A stretch of 64,000 nucleotides of DNA from DASSJT01 sp963715025 (lineage in GTDB: Bacteria; Actinomycetota; Actinomycetes; Actinomycetales; Dermatophilaceae): positions 682,001 to 746,000 of the forward strand of contig CAVQQQ010000009.1 in assembly GCA_963715025.1 (NCBI GenBank), read 5' to 3'. The translations under genes and the position numbers were made by a program. The notes beneath the pieces are model-generated. The model made no database searches and had not been told where the DNA came from. It was given only the letters and a program-made list of their open reading frames with translations. Positions 36,318 through 46,239 of this stretch are shown here, in pieces; the first letter of the stretch is position 1; each line of letters begins with the position of its first letter.

Positions 36318-37460
36318 ATGACGACTGACGTGGGCGCCGTATCCAGGGAAGCCGGCACGCTGCCAGCCTGGTCCGCGCTACTCGCCGTCGTGGCACACCC
36401 CGATGACGAGTCCTTCGGGCTGGGAGCGGTCCTGGACGCCTTCGCTCGCTCCGGAACTGCGGTATCCGTTCTCTGCCTGACCCAGGGCGAGGCATCCACG
36501 GTCGGCGGTGTATCCGGTGACCTTGCCGCGCTCCGGGCGGCGGAGCTCAAGAGTGCCGCCAAGGCCCTCGGACTGACCCGGGCCGAGCTGCGGGCCTACC
36601 CGGATCGGACTCTGGCTGGCGCGTCGACGGCGGATGTGGCCCGGGAGGTCGTCCAGGCGGTCGAATGGTCGGGAGCTCAGGGCCTGATCGTCTTCGATCC
36701 CTCCGGCGTGACCGGGCACCGGGACCACATCGCGGCAACCGCGGCCGCGCTCGAAGCCGCCACCGCGGCCGACCTTCCCGTGCTCGCCTGGACCATCCCA
36801 CGAGCGGTCGCGGAGCGGCTCAACGAAGGGTTCGACACCGGCTTCGTCGGCCACAACCCAGCTGAGATCGACCTGACGCTGCGCGTGGATCGGGATCGTC
36901 AGCGGATGGCGAGCCTGGCGCACGCCAGCCAGGCGGTCCCGACCAGCGTGCTGTGGCGTCGGCTCGAACTGCTCGGCGACGAGGAGCACCTACGCTGGCT
37001 CAGGCGCGCGGACCCCCCGACCACGGCGGCCCGCGAGGGCACGCCAGCCCCGGCATCAGCAGCTGACAACGCCACCATGCGGGTCGAGTACCGAACAGGC
37101 GATCGGTTCGACATCGCCATCCGGAGTCACCGGGTCACCGTCGACCAGCCCTTTGACCTGGGCGGCGAAGACGTCGGGCCGACACCCACCGAGCTGTTCG
37201 TCGCCGGCCTCGCCTCCTGCGTGGCTTTCTACGCGCGGCGCTACCTGCGCCGCCACAAGCTCGACGCGACCGGCCTCGTCGTCGAGACGTCCTACCGCAT
37301 GGGCAGTAAACCGGCCCGCGTGGCAGCAGTCGACATCTCCATCCAGGTGGCTCACGAGATCCCCGAGCAACGGCGCGAGGGCCTGCTGGCTGTGGCCAGC
37401 CATTGCACGGTGCACAACTCCATCACGACGGCGCCCGAGATCGCGATCAGTCTCAGTTGA
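36318..37460 (+). CDS. PIG-L deacetylase fused to an OsmC-family domain
   Basis: 380 residues, two enzymes in one chain. Residues about 12-225 are a PIG-L/LmbE zinc deacetylase: AVVAHPDDESFGLGAVLDAF (A-H-P-D-D-E) and FDPSGVTGHRDHIAATAAA (second histidine motif). After a Pro/Ala linker, residues about 250-380 form an OsmC domain: GGEDVGPTPTELFVAGLASC with a CVAFYARRYL cysteine, and LLAVASHCTVHNSI carrying the second cysteine. PIG-L enzymes of actinobacteria act on mycothiol-type thiols (MshB, Mca); OsmC domains handle peroxides or sulfur species. A thiol or persulfide detoxification role is inferred, supported by the CsoR/CstR-like operator. Confidence 0.88.
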   Translation: MTTDVGAVSREAGTLPAWSALLAVVAHPDDESFGLGAVLDAFARSGTAVSVLCLTQGEASTVGGVSGDLAALRAAELKSAAKALGLTRAELRAYPDRTLAGASTADVAREVVQAVEWSGAQGLIVFDPSGVTGHRDHIAATAAALEAATAADLPVLAWTIPRAVAERLNEGFDTGFVGHNPAEIDLTLRVDRDRQRMASLAHASQAVPTSVLWRRLELLGDEEHLRWLRRADPPTTAAREGTPAPASAADNATMRVEYRTGDRFDIAIRSHRVTVDQPFDLGGEDVGPTPTELFVAGLASCVAFYARRYLRRHKLDATGLVVETSYRMGSKPARVAAVDISIQVAHEIPEQRREGLLAVASHCTVHNSITTAPEIAISLS

Positions 37461-37507
37461 ATCAGCGTCGGGCGAACTCTGCCATTCGAGGTCGGGGATG
37501 ACCTGAG

Positions 37508-37524
37508 GTGTGCCGAAGGCACAC
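37508..37524 (+). terminator. Short hairpin after the PIG-L-OsmC gene
   Basis: GTGTGCC-GAA-GGCACAC is a perfect 7-bp stem with a 3-nt loop, 48 bp past the stop codon. There is no U-tract, so it may terminate or stabilise the transcript. Confidence 0.4.
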
Positions 37525-37600
37525 ACTGAAGCAGTAGGAGTCAGGGCGATCCGCTGTGTAGCCCTGGCAAGGACGCGGATTGAGTTTGGGAGGCGACGGG

Positions 37601-37954
37601 ATGGACGTGCGCCTGCTTGGGTTCGGCGCCATCGAGGTCGAGGGGCGGGACTACTCGCACGACGTCATCATCGACGGTGGTGAGGTGCGCAAACGGAAGA
37701 AGAAGCCGTCCAAGGCCTACCGCGGAGAATTCGGGCACACCCCTCTGTCGGCCGACGAGGACCTCCCGTGGGGCGGAAACCGCCTGATCGTAGGCACGGG
37801 GGCGTACGGCTCACTGCCGGTCATGCCCGAGGTTCTGGAGGAGGCCCGCCGTCGGGGAGTGGACCTCGACGCCGTGCCGACAGAGGAGGCTTGCCGCCTG
37901 ATCGCGAGCCTTGACCCGAGCGAGGTGCACGCGGTGCTTCACGTCACATGCTGA
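37601..37954 (+). CDS. MTH938/NDUFAF3-like domain protein
   Basis: 117 residues. VRLLGFGAIEVEGRDYSHDV, GGEVRKRKKKPSKAYRGEFG, LSADEDLPWGGNRLIVGTGA and YGSLPVMPEVLEEARRRGVD follow the MTH938-like fold (NDUFAF3/AAMDC family). Typical features are the initial strand, W-x-x-x-x-L-I-V-GTG-x-G and the Rossmann-like half. The family has no firm bacterial function; eukaryotic members assist complex I assembly. ATG 37601 follows GGGAGG. It stands alone on the plus strand before the repeat protein. Confidence 0.8.
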   Translation: MDVRLLGFGAIEVEGRDYSHDVIIDGGEVRKRKKKPSKAYRGEFGHTPLSADEDLPWGGNRLIVGTGAYGSLPVMPEVLEEARRRGVDLDAVPTEEACRLIASLDPSEVHAVLHVTC

Positions 37955-38027
37955 CGGAGCACCACACTGTCGGCCTCTGCGGATTCCCGCCATTGTCGGA
38001 GAACCCCTAGATCTGGAGGCGATTGCG

Positions 38028-38459
38028 ATGTTTGAGCTTCATCCTCCCAACGTGCCCAGGGCACGTTGGGAGTACCGATCGCCTGCCACGGTCAACGGGA
38101 TTCCCGTTGTCCACGTGGCGATCGGCGGCCGCGATCAGGGCGATCGCTATCGCCCGGGCGTCGCACGGGGCATCTTCGCGTTGGGGGACATTGCCATCGG
38201 ACTCGTAGCCGTCGGCGGCGTGGCGATCGCACCAGTGTCGATTGGGGGCGTGGCGGTCGGCCTCGTGGCCATGGCCGGCGTCGCGCTCGGCCTGGTCGCC
38301 GTCGGGGCCGTGGCCATCGGGTTGGTTGCCGTCGGTGCTGTCGCGATCGGTCTCCATGCCGTGGGGGCCGTCACGCCGAGCCTGGTGCTGGCTCGGCAAC
38401 TCCGGCCATCCGAAGCAGACACCGCCGGCGTCCCGGCCGCCGTCACCGATGGCGAGTAG
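38028..38459 (+). CDS. Hydrophobic hexapeptide-repeat protein
   Basis: 143 residues. After a polar N-terminus (MFELHPPNVPRARWEYRSPA) and GIPVVHVAIGGRDQGDRYRP, the sequence becomes a regular 6-residue repeat. Examples are GDIAIGLVAVGGVAIAPVSI and then GLVAVGAVAIGLVAVGAVAI. The hydrophobic positions and glycines recur for about 80 residues. Such G-x-V-A-x-G runs occur in uncharacterised bacterial proteins and could form a flat beta-helix or membrane-embedded stack. The tail is polar. Function unknown. The stop is 85 bp before a perfect 16-bp-arm hairpin. Confidence 0.7.
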   Translation: MFELHPPNVPRARWEYRSPATVNGIPVVHVAIGGRDQGDRYRPGVARGIFALGDIAIGLVAVGGVAIAPVSIGGVAVGLVAMAGVALGLVAVGAVAIGLVAVGAVAIGLHAVGAVTPSLVLARQLRPSEADTAGVPAAVTDGE

Positions 38460-38544
38460 CTCCGCGGACTCCCGCTCAAGTCCCCCCCGTACGGGCGACT
38501 CCCCCGGCGAGGTGGCTGGCGGCCTAGGACCAACACCGAAGGCA

Positions 38545-38590
38545 ACGTATGCCGGTGAGCCGGCTCAGTGAGCCGCTCACCGGCATACGT
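38545..38590. terminator. Perfect 16-bp-arm hairpin with inner hairpin
   Basis: Arms ACGTATGCCGGTGAGC (38545-38560) and GCTCACCGGCATACGT (38575-38590) are exact inverses. The 14-nt centre itself contains GGCTCA-G-TGAGCC. It lies 85 bp after the repeat protein stop, between two plus-strand genes. It may act as a factor-assisted terminator; each arm contains one copy of the GTATGCC motif that is enriched in this part of the window. Confidence 0.6.
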
Positions 38591-38835
38591 CATGGAACCT
38601 CGGGGGGAAGTCCCGGTGCGAGCGTCCGAGGTCTACGTCACGGTCGGGCTCCTAGGTCCCACTGCCAGCAGGGAGCCTGACAGGCCCACCCGCACGAGAA
38701 TGCACTGCGTGCCTCTTGTGTCGAGCTTTGGGTTCTCGGCATACGCTGCGACTGTCACCCATGAACCGAGCCTCATTTGAAGGTCCCGCCTGTGACCTGG
38801 CCAGACCTGGCATCTGCAGACCGAGGAGACAGGCC

Positions 38836-39408
38836 GTGGTGCTCGCCAACGGGGAGGAGATGATCCACCCCACTGATCGGGGTGGCTGGCGGGCGTGGCT
38901 GCTCGAGCATCACGGAACCGGTCGGGGCGTGTGGGTGGCCATCCACCACCACGAGCCGGGGCAGCGGCGCCTCAGCGTGGCGGAGGCGGTGGAGGAAGCG
39001 TTGTGCTTCGGTTGGATCGACAGCACGGTTCGGCCACTCGGCGATGGGCGCAGCGCCGTGCGCTTCACCCCGAGGCGCCCAGGCAGCACCTGGTCGCAGC
39101 CCAACAAGCAGCGGGTCGCGCGGCTGGCGGCGGAGGGGCGGATGACCTCCGCAGGCCAAGCCGCCATCGACCGCGCTCAAGCCGACGGGTCATGGGCACT
39201 TCTCGACGACATCGAGGCCATCAAGGTCCCATCGGATCTCAAGGCAGCCTTGGCGGCAAACCCTCAGGCTCGCGCCGGTTGGGATGCCCTGACTCCGTCG
39301 GCGAAGAAGCAGGCCCTGTGGTGGATCAGCACCGCGCGCCGGCCACCGACAAGAGCCCGCCGCATCGAGGAGACCCTGAAGCGGGCGTGGCGACCGGAGG
39401 CGAAGTAG
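38836..39408 (+). CDS. YdeI/OmpD-associated family protein
   Basis: 190 residues from GTG 38836, which follows GAGGAGA. GVWVAIHHHEPGQRRLSVAE, EALCFGWIDSTVRPLGDGRS, FTPRRPGSTWSQPNKQRVAR and RRIEETLKRAWRPEAK give the YdeI signature. That signature is EAL-x-[FY]-GWIDS, then F-x-P-R-[RK]…W-[ST]-x-x-N and the C-terminal T-x-x-RR-x-x-E helix. The family is small, cytosolic and has been linked only loosely to antimicrobial-peptide resistance and porin levels in enterics. Function here unknown. Confidence 0.85.
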   Translation: MVLANGEEMIHPTDRGGWRAWLLEHHGTGRGVWVAIHHHEPGQRRLSVAEAVEEALCFGWIDSTVRPLGDGRSAVRFTPRRPGSTWSQPNKQRVARLAAEGRMTSAGQAAIDRAQADGSWALLDDIEAIKVPSDLKAALAANPQARAGWDALTPSAKKQALWWISTARRPPTRARRIEETLKRAWRPEAK

Positions 39409-39575
39409 GCCCCGCGCGCTCAGCACTGCGCTGGGGCACCGACCGACGGCGTGCAGATCGATGCCAAGCGACTTCGCACGGCGGTGGGCGCCGTTGAGGC
39501 CCAGCCCGGGGTCATTGGGATGCCAAGCCGGCCGGATGTAGCCGCAATACATATCCGATATCTATACTCGCTTGC

Positions 39576-40099
39576 ATGAGAGAGGTGTTCTTGGCCCTGC
39601 TGGCCGGTGCCGGCGGCCACGGCTACGAGATCAAGCGGGCACTGGAAGAGGAGTTCGGGTCGGCGATGCCGGCACTGAACTCGGGTCAGCTGTACTCGGC
39701 CCTGGCGCGTCTGGACCGCGAAGGACTCGTCACCGGCCAGGACGTCGACGGCGACGGCCGCGGGAAGCGGGTGTACGAACTCACCGACCGGGGCCGCGTG
39801 GCTCTGGCCGAGTGGCTGGAGACGCCGGTCCGCGGGGTCCGGCTTCGTGACGAGTTCTTGATGAAGTTGGCGATCGCGACTTCGGTCGGTCTCGCGGAAC
39901 CCGCGCGACTGATCGAGCTGCAGCGACGAGAGCACCTGCAGTCGCTCCGCGACCTGGACGCCCGGTTGGCCTCCGGCGTGGACAAGGTCGCCGGTGAGCT
40001 GCTCATCGAAGGCGCGGTCTTGCATCTGAAGGCGGACCTGGAGTGGCTGGACCTGATCGAGCATCAAGTGCACGTCGGGAACGTCGGAGGTGGCCGCTG

Positions 40100-40100
<1 letters not shown>
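39576..40100 (+). CDS. PadR-family transcriptional regulator
   Basis: 174 residues. The wHTH is GHGYEIKRALEEEFGSAMPA, LNSGQLYSALARLDREGLVT and wing RGKRVYELTDRGRVALAEWL, a textbook PadR. The C-terminal domain ends in a dimerisation helix (ELLIEGAVLHLKADLEWLDL). It leads an operon with an ABC exporter; its stop overlaps the ATPase start (TGATG). Upstream, ATAT-CCG-ATAT at 39551-39561 is a short palindrome likely to be its operator. It probably represses the transporter until a substrate drug or peptide is sensed (inference). Confidence 0.88.
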
Positions 40101-40827
<727 letters not shown>

Positions 40828-40831
<4 letters not shown>

Positions 40832-42582
40832 CCCTGACGCTGCTCAAGCTCGCCTTCGGTGGGATCCGGACCCGGCTCCTCGCGAGCCTGTTCACTGTGC
40901 TCCTCGCCGCAACGGCGACCACCACGATCGTTATGGCACTCGAGGTCGGCCGCACCGTCGACGACCCGTGGCGACACACCTTCCAGGCCGCACGCGGCGC
41001 AGACGTGCTGGCCGTCGTCCCCACGGTCGACGACGCACGAGCCATCGCCGGGCGGAGCGACGTCGCGGAGTCCGACGACCCGACGCCAGTCACCAATACC
41101 GAGATCCACCTGCCCGGCGGGTCCGAGACGATCCAGATCGCCGGACTCGCCGACCAGCCGAGACTGAACACCCCCCTTGCGGTCGCCGGCACGAGCAGAC
41201 CAGGTTCCGGGATTGTGCTCGAACGCAGCCTCGCCGAGGTGCTCGGAATCGGCATCGGCGACGTCGTACAGCTCGACTCCGCCCGTCAACCCGCTGTGCT
41301 CGACGTCGTCGGCACCGCGATCATCCCCAGCCAGTCCCGGTATCCCCGCCAGACACCCGGCCTGGCCTGGGTGTCGCGCTCGACTCTGGAGGCGGTCCAG
41401 CCGGACCTGACCCGGTGGACGTGGGTGCAACCGGTGCGTCTGGCCGACCCCCAAGGAGCGGCGGCCTTCGCCGCGGGCGTCATGAACTCCTTCCCGCCGC
41501 AGACGGTCATGGCTTTCACTGCGGACGACCAACGGGACAGTGTGCTCACGGAGAACCAACCCACCATCGTGCTCCTCACGGCATACACGGTCGCGCTCCT
41601 CGCCGTGGTCTTAGCCGAGATCGCCATCCTCATCGGGGCGCGGGCCAGCCAGCAGCGCCGCGAGATCGGGCTCGCGAAAGCCGTCGGACTCACCCCACGG
41701 CAGGTCTCGCTGACCTTCACCATCGAGACCGTTGCGCTCGGAGTGGCGGGGCTTCTCGTCGGCTTCGTCGTGGGCATGCTCCTGGCCCCGACGCTGGCGG
41801 CGCCGACGCTCGCCACCCTCCTCGGCGCGCCGAGTATCGCGCCGAACCCCAGCGACCTCGGCGTTGCGGCAGTGCCGGTCCTCGTCATCATGGCCGTCGG
41901 CGCGTGGGCCTCGACCCGGCGGCGCAGTCGACTCACCGTCGTCGACGCAATCCGTGCCGGCGTGGGCACACCCGGTGCGACCTCACGTCTGGCTCGGCTC
42001 GCCCAGACGACAGGCCTCCCGCTCGCCGTGGCCTTGGGCCTGAAGGACGCGCTAGCCCAGCGTGGCCGAGCCCTCCTGCTCGCCGCCTCCATCGCCGTCA
42101 CGACCGCGGCCGTTGTGTTCGCGCTGTGCATGAAGGCCACCCTGGACGCGCGACCGGCCGGCGAGGCCAGCGACGTGCCGGACAGCCTCCCCGTCCTCGT
42201 CTACACCCTCGACGGGGTGCTGCTGATGATCGCGCTGACGACTCTCGTCGCGGTCGCGAGTCTCGCGGTCCGCGAGCGGGTGCGGGACGTCGGCGTCATG
42301 CGCACGCTCGGGTTCACCCCGGGACAGGTCACCTCGGGCCTGGTTGGCTCGCATCTAACCGTCGCGGTCGTCGCCGCCGTCATCTCGATTCCGCTGGGAA
42401 TCGGCTTGTACCGGGGTGTATATGCCATGGTCGGCGGCGATGCCGCCGCCCTCCTCCTGGCCCCGTGGTGGTGGCTCGCACTGGTGCCCTTCGCGACCGC
42501 CGCGGCCGTGGTGATCACCATAGGCGGGCCTGCGTGGCTCACTGCACGCGCGCCCGTCGTAGAGGCGCTGCGCTACGAATGA
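40828..42582 (+). CDS. FtsX-like ABC permease
   Basis: 584 residues. TM1 (ASLFTVLLAATATTTIVMAL) is followed by an extracellular domain with an AIAGRSDVAESDDPTPV-type MacB_PCD region. Three helices follow with the FtsX motif RREIGLAKAVGLTPRQVSLT, and a second half ends with RERVRDVGVMRTLGFTPGQV and further helices. The duplicated E-I-G-x-x-x-[AT]-x-G-x-[TS]-P-x-Q motif shows two FtsX domains in one chain, so a homodimer is not required. It exports an unknown substrate or acts mechanically on the envelope. The start overlaps the ATPase stop (ATGA). Confidence 0.9.
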
Positions 42583-42772
42583 CTGCCGGCCCCGCCCGGA
42601 TCCTGGCCAACCACGGCCGGGTCAGCCCCCAGCCCAAGAAACGGCCGCACAGCTGCGGGTGTTGCGCAATTTGACTCGACGACGCCGTGCCGCCCCCGAA
42701 CTTGATCACTCCTTGCCATTCAAGCCGGTTGAGACCGTCCGGGCGCCCGTGAGAAGTGATGGGTCGCGTGGG

Positions 42773-45694
42773 CTAGGTCGGTGGCGGGCTCGCCGTTCGG
42801 TCTGCGCGCTCGATGGCACGCGCCAGCCCGACCCGTGATGAGACATCGATCTTGTGGAAGATGTTCCGCAAGTGAGTCTCAATGGTCTTCTGGCTGAGGT
42901 AGAGCTCCGCGGCAATCTGTGCGTTGGTCCTGCGGTCGACCACGAGGCGTGCCACCTGCAGTTCGCGTTCGGTTAGGGACTCGATGCCGTTTGCCTGGGC
43001 CTTGCCTGGACGCGTGCGCCGGTGGATGCGGTGGCCGAGCCTTCCCAGCTCCCGCTCCGCCTCGTCCCGGTAGCGCAGCGCGCCGCATGCGTCGAGTGCG
43101 GTGGCTGCGCGCTGTAGCTCGGCGATAGCGGGATCGCGCTGGCCGGCCTGGGCGAATGCGCGGCCCGCGAGTGTGCGCGACAGCGCCGCCTCGATCGGAG
43201 CCCGGACCTGCTCGGCGGCAGCGGCGGATGCCAGCGCGAGCGCGGCGGCGCGAGCCGGGTCGCCGTCATGCAGGGCAACGGCCGCGGCGGCTCGTTCTGC
43301 CCACGCGGCTGCGAGTGGGAGCTGCACGGCCGCGGCCGCGGCCTGGGCGCGGGCGGCTGCATGCTCCGCGCCGTCGCGCCGTCCGAGCGCGAGCCAACAG
43401 CGCGTCAGAACCTCAAGGCAGTAGGTCCTCCACCCGCCGGGGATGAGGGCCAGTTCCTCGCCGCCTGCCGAGCCGAGGAGTAGCTCGACGGCTTCGTCCG
43501 GTTGCCCGGTTGCGAGCAGAGCCTCGGCGAGCCGCACAGCCGCCCACGCCACGACGAAGCCTGCGTCGAGGTCGCGCGCGAGGTCGACGCTCTCTTGGGC
43601 GGTGGTCACGGCGATGTCCAGATCGCCGACGGCCAACGCGACGACCGAGCGGTTGAAGAGGTTCCCCGCGAGAGCCTGCACATTGCCCGCCAGCCGCGCC
43701 GCCTCGATTGCCCCGTCGAGCAGCTCAGTGGCTTCGGCGAGCTTGCCGCACACGTACCAGACCCTGCCCAGAATCTGATTGAGGACAAGGAAAAGCTCAC
43801 CCTGCCCGCTCGCGCGGGCGAGCGTCAGCGCACGGCTTGCGTGCGCGTCGGCCTCGGCGTAAAGGTCGAGGTAGAGCTCGGCTGCGGCGAGCCAGGCCGC
43901 TGCGTCGAGTCGGCGGGAGAGCTCGTCGTCGGAGAGGCTGTCCACAAGCGCCGCAGCGTCGGCGTGGTGGCCGCGCGCTCGTGCACCCGCTCCGGTCATG
44001 GCCGCGGCGAGCGCAGGCATAGTCAGCGCGGCGGCCATCAGGGCCGGATCTCCCAGCAATTGGGCGGCGCTCACCGCACGCTCGGCCGAGGCGTGCATGG
44101 ACTGGTAGTGCGAGCGGTAGAACTCGTTCACCGCCAGTTCGATCATCAGATCCACGGCTTCGGCTGAGGCCGGCTCTGGCAGGCTGCCGAGCGCTCTCTT
44201 GAGACGCGCGTGCGCGTGCTCATACTGCCCGAGGCGGTGTTCCATGCTGGCGCACGCCGTCGTGAGTGCGATGCGCAGGGCGACCGACACGTCCGGGAGG
44301 CTCGCCAGGCCGTGCACCAGCCTCTCGTGGCTCTCTTCGAACTGGCCGGTCGCGGCCAACGCCTCGGCATGGACAAGCACGAGCTCCGCACGCTGCTGCT
44401 CCGGCGCGGTCTGCGGGAGCAGCCTCAGGGCAGCAGCGAACCAGTGTGCGGCGGTTGCCGGAGCGAGCCGGGCCGCCGCCTCTCCGGCCTCTCGGAGAAT
44501 CCGGACTGCGGCGAGGTCGCCTTCGCGCGCGGAGCGCTCGACATGGTGCGCGCGGGCCGCCGCGGTTGCTCCACGCGCCATGAGCGCTGCTGCGCACCGC
44601 TCGTGCGCACCCAGGCGCCAGCCGCCCGGCGCGGCCTCGTAGATCGCGCGTCGCACGAGCGGATGCCGGAAGCGAAAGCGCCGCGGCACGTCGGTCGGGC
44701 GAATGAGATCGAAGCGCAGCAGCTGGTCAATCGCACGTATCGCCGAGTCCTCTGACGTCGCCGCGGCCGCCGCCGCCAGTTCCGGCTCAAACGGGTCGCC
44801 AGCCACCGCAGCACCCTCGAGCACCAGCCGTGAGGACTCGGTCAGCAACGCAAGCTCCCCGGTCATCGCCGCGGCGACCGCGGTGGGAACTCCGATCGCC
44901 AGCGACATCTCGGCCACCGCGGAACCAGACTTGGCCGGGCGGCCCGGTGCCCGGGCAAGCTGCTGCAGATAGAACGGGTTGCCGCCACTTTCCTCATACA
45001 GAGCAGCGGCCTGGGTGGTGGCGACTCCTTCGCCCAGGAACTCTCGCACCTCACCGTGACTGAACGGGCCGATCTCAATCCGAGTCAGCCCATCCTCGCG
45101 CTGTGCTCGCTCGAACGCGGCTACCAGCCGCTCCGGCAACTGGTGCGGACGCACGGCCAGCACAATAAGCACCGCTGCGGCCGGCGGCCGGCGGAGCAGT
45201 GTCCCGAGCAGCTCCCCTGACGCGGAGTCGGCCCAGTGGAAGTCATCGAGGATGAGCACGAGCGGCTTCCTCGCTGCCAGCTGCCCAAGGAGTGCGCGCA
45301 CAGCGCGATGGCTGCGGTAGCGCTCGTGCCGAAGCGCTACCTCGCGCTCGACCACGGGCGCGGCCACTGACGCGAAGACGTTCGCGAGCTCTGCTTGAAC
45401 GTCGTCGCCGAGCACCGCCAGGCGTTTCGGATCGAGACTCCCGATGTACTCGTCCAGCGCGTCTATGAAAACCGAGAACGGCAGATTCCGCTCGAGCTCT
45501 GACGCAGACCCAGACAGGACCAGGTGCCCGACCGCCTCCGCACGGCCGGCGAGCTCCTTGAGCAGCCGTGTCTTGCCGATCCCGGGCTCGCCCACGAGAG
45601 CGACGGCGCCAGAGCGACCCAGATCCAGCTCAGCGAGAGCCGCGTCGATGAGTGCAAGCTCAACAGCGCGGCCGACCAGGTACCCGGCCACCAC
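42773..45694 (-). CDS. Large LuxR-family (LAL/STAND) transcriptional regulator
   Basis: 973 residues. An N-terminal AAA/STAND ATPase has Walker A VALVGEPGIGKTRLLKELAG and Walker B PLVLILDDFHWADSASGELL. A long all-helical TPR-like middle spans about residues 350-880. The C-terminal LuxR HTH is LTERELQVARLVVDRRTNAQ, then IAAELYLSQKTIETHLRNIF. LAL regulators use ATP-dependent oligomerisation and ligand sensing to switch on metabolic clusters. GTG start. It ends convergently with the ABC permease and is divergent from the stress-type genes beginning at 45807, its most likely targets (inference). Confidence 0.9.
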   Translation of the reverse strand: MVAGYLVGRAVELALIDAALAELDLGRSGAVALVGEPGIGKTRLLKELAGRAEAVGHLVLSGSASELERNLPFSVFIDALDEYIGSLDPKRLAVLGDDVQAELANVFASVAAPVVEREVALRHERYRSHRAVRALLGQLAARKPLVLILDDFHWADSASGELLGTLLRRPPAAAVLIVLAVRPHQLPERLVAAFERAQREDGLTRIEIGPFSHGEVREFLGEGVATTQAAALYEESGGNPFYLQQLARAPGRPAKSGSAVAEMSLAIGVPTAVAAAMTGELALLTESSRLVLEGAAVAGDPFEPELAAAAAATSEDSAIRAIDQLLRFDLIRPTDVPRRFRFRHPLVRRAIYEAAPGGWRLGAHERCAAALMARGATAAARAHHVERSAREGDLAAVRILREAGEAAARLAPATAAHWFAAALRLLPQTAPEQQRAELVLVHAEALAATGQFEESHERLVHGLASLPDVSVALRIALTTACASMEHRLGQYEHAHARLKRALGSLPEPASAEAVDLMIELAVNEFYRSHYQSMHASAERAVSAAQLLGDPALMAAALTMPALAAAMTGAGARARGHHADAAALVDSLSDDELSRRLDAAAWLAAAELYLDLYAEADAHASRALTLARASGQGELFLVLNQILGRVWYVCGKLAEATELLDGAIEAARLAGNVQALAGNLFNRSVVALAVGDLDIAVTTAQESVDLARDLDAGFVVAWAAVRLAEALLATGQPDEAVELLLGSAGGEELALIPGGWRTYCLEVLTRCWLALGRRDGAEHAAARAQAAAAAVQLPLAAAWAERAAAAVALHDGDPARAAALALASAAAAEQVRAPIEAALSRTLAGRAFAQAGQRDPAIAELQRAATALDACGALRYRDEAERELGRLGHRIHRRTRPGKAQANGIESLTERELQVARLVVDRRTNAQIAAELYLSQKTIETHLRNIFHKIDVSSRVGLARAIERADRTASPPPT

Positions 45695-45806
45695 AGCATT
45701 GTCCCTCGACCGCAGGCGACGTCAGGGTCACCGGACCGAAATTCAGGGTGCGAGATCAGGGTGGTTGCCCGATGTTGTCGTGGCCGCCCAGCCGCAATAT
45801 CGGTTC

Positions 45807-46049
45807 ATGTCCCGCTACGTCCTTCACCACCGCCACCATCCGGACGAGTGCGGCTTCGCATTCGCCTCCTTCAAAGGCGAACAGAGTCCACTCCGCCACC
45901 GAGGGACGCTCGCCTCCTGCCGCTCGGGCGGACACGACATCTGGTGGACCGTGGATGCCGCAACGGAAGCGGACGCACTCCAACTCCTGCCCTTCTTCAT
46001 CGGACAGCGCACGACCGCCACCCGCGTGAGCGAGGTCGAGATCCCATGA
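45807..46049 (+). CDS. Small conserved actinobacterial protein
   Basis: 80 residues. YVLHHRHHPDECGFAFASFK, SPLRHRGTLASCRSGGHDIW and LPFFIGQRTTATRVSEVEIP form a compact alpha/beta pattern conserved in actinobacterial proteins I recall but cannot name. The histidine-rich start and two cysteines could bind metal. First gene after the divergent LuxR regulator; its stop overlaps the next ATG (ATGA). Confidence 0.6.
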   Translation: MSRYVLHHRHHPDECGFAFASFKGEQSPLRHRGTLASCRSGGHDIWWTVDAATEADALQLLPFFIGQRTTATRVSEVEIP

Positions 46050-46209
46050 CCCGCAGCGCACAGCCCCAGCTCGCGAGCTCGCCGAAGCGCTGCTCAGCTG
46101 GCTCACCGCGGGGCTGGTGGTCTGGGAGGTCGCAAACGCTGCGGAGTTCGTCATCGCCCAGCAGCAGACCATGCAGTGGCCGACGCTCCGTGCCCCTGGC
46201 ACCCGTTGA
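46046..46209 (+). pseudogene. Possible small one-helix membrane protein, frameshifted
   Basis: An ATG overlaps the preceding stop (ATGA). After seven codons, a one-base shift in the CCCC run near 46065 gives AELAEALLSWLTAGLVVWEV-like hydrophobic sequence ending RAPGTR at 46209. This would be a 54-residue membrane peptide coupled to the previous gene. Without the shift the frame is low-complexity. Weak evidence. Confidence 0.3.
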
Positions 46210-46239
46210 AGGTGATCGCGATGGAGAGGGGGCTTGGCG

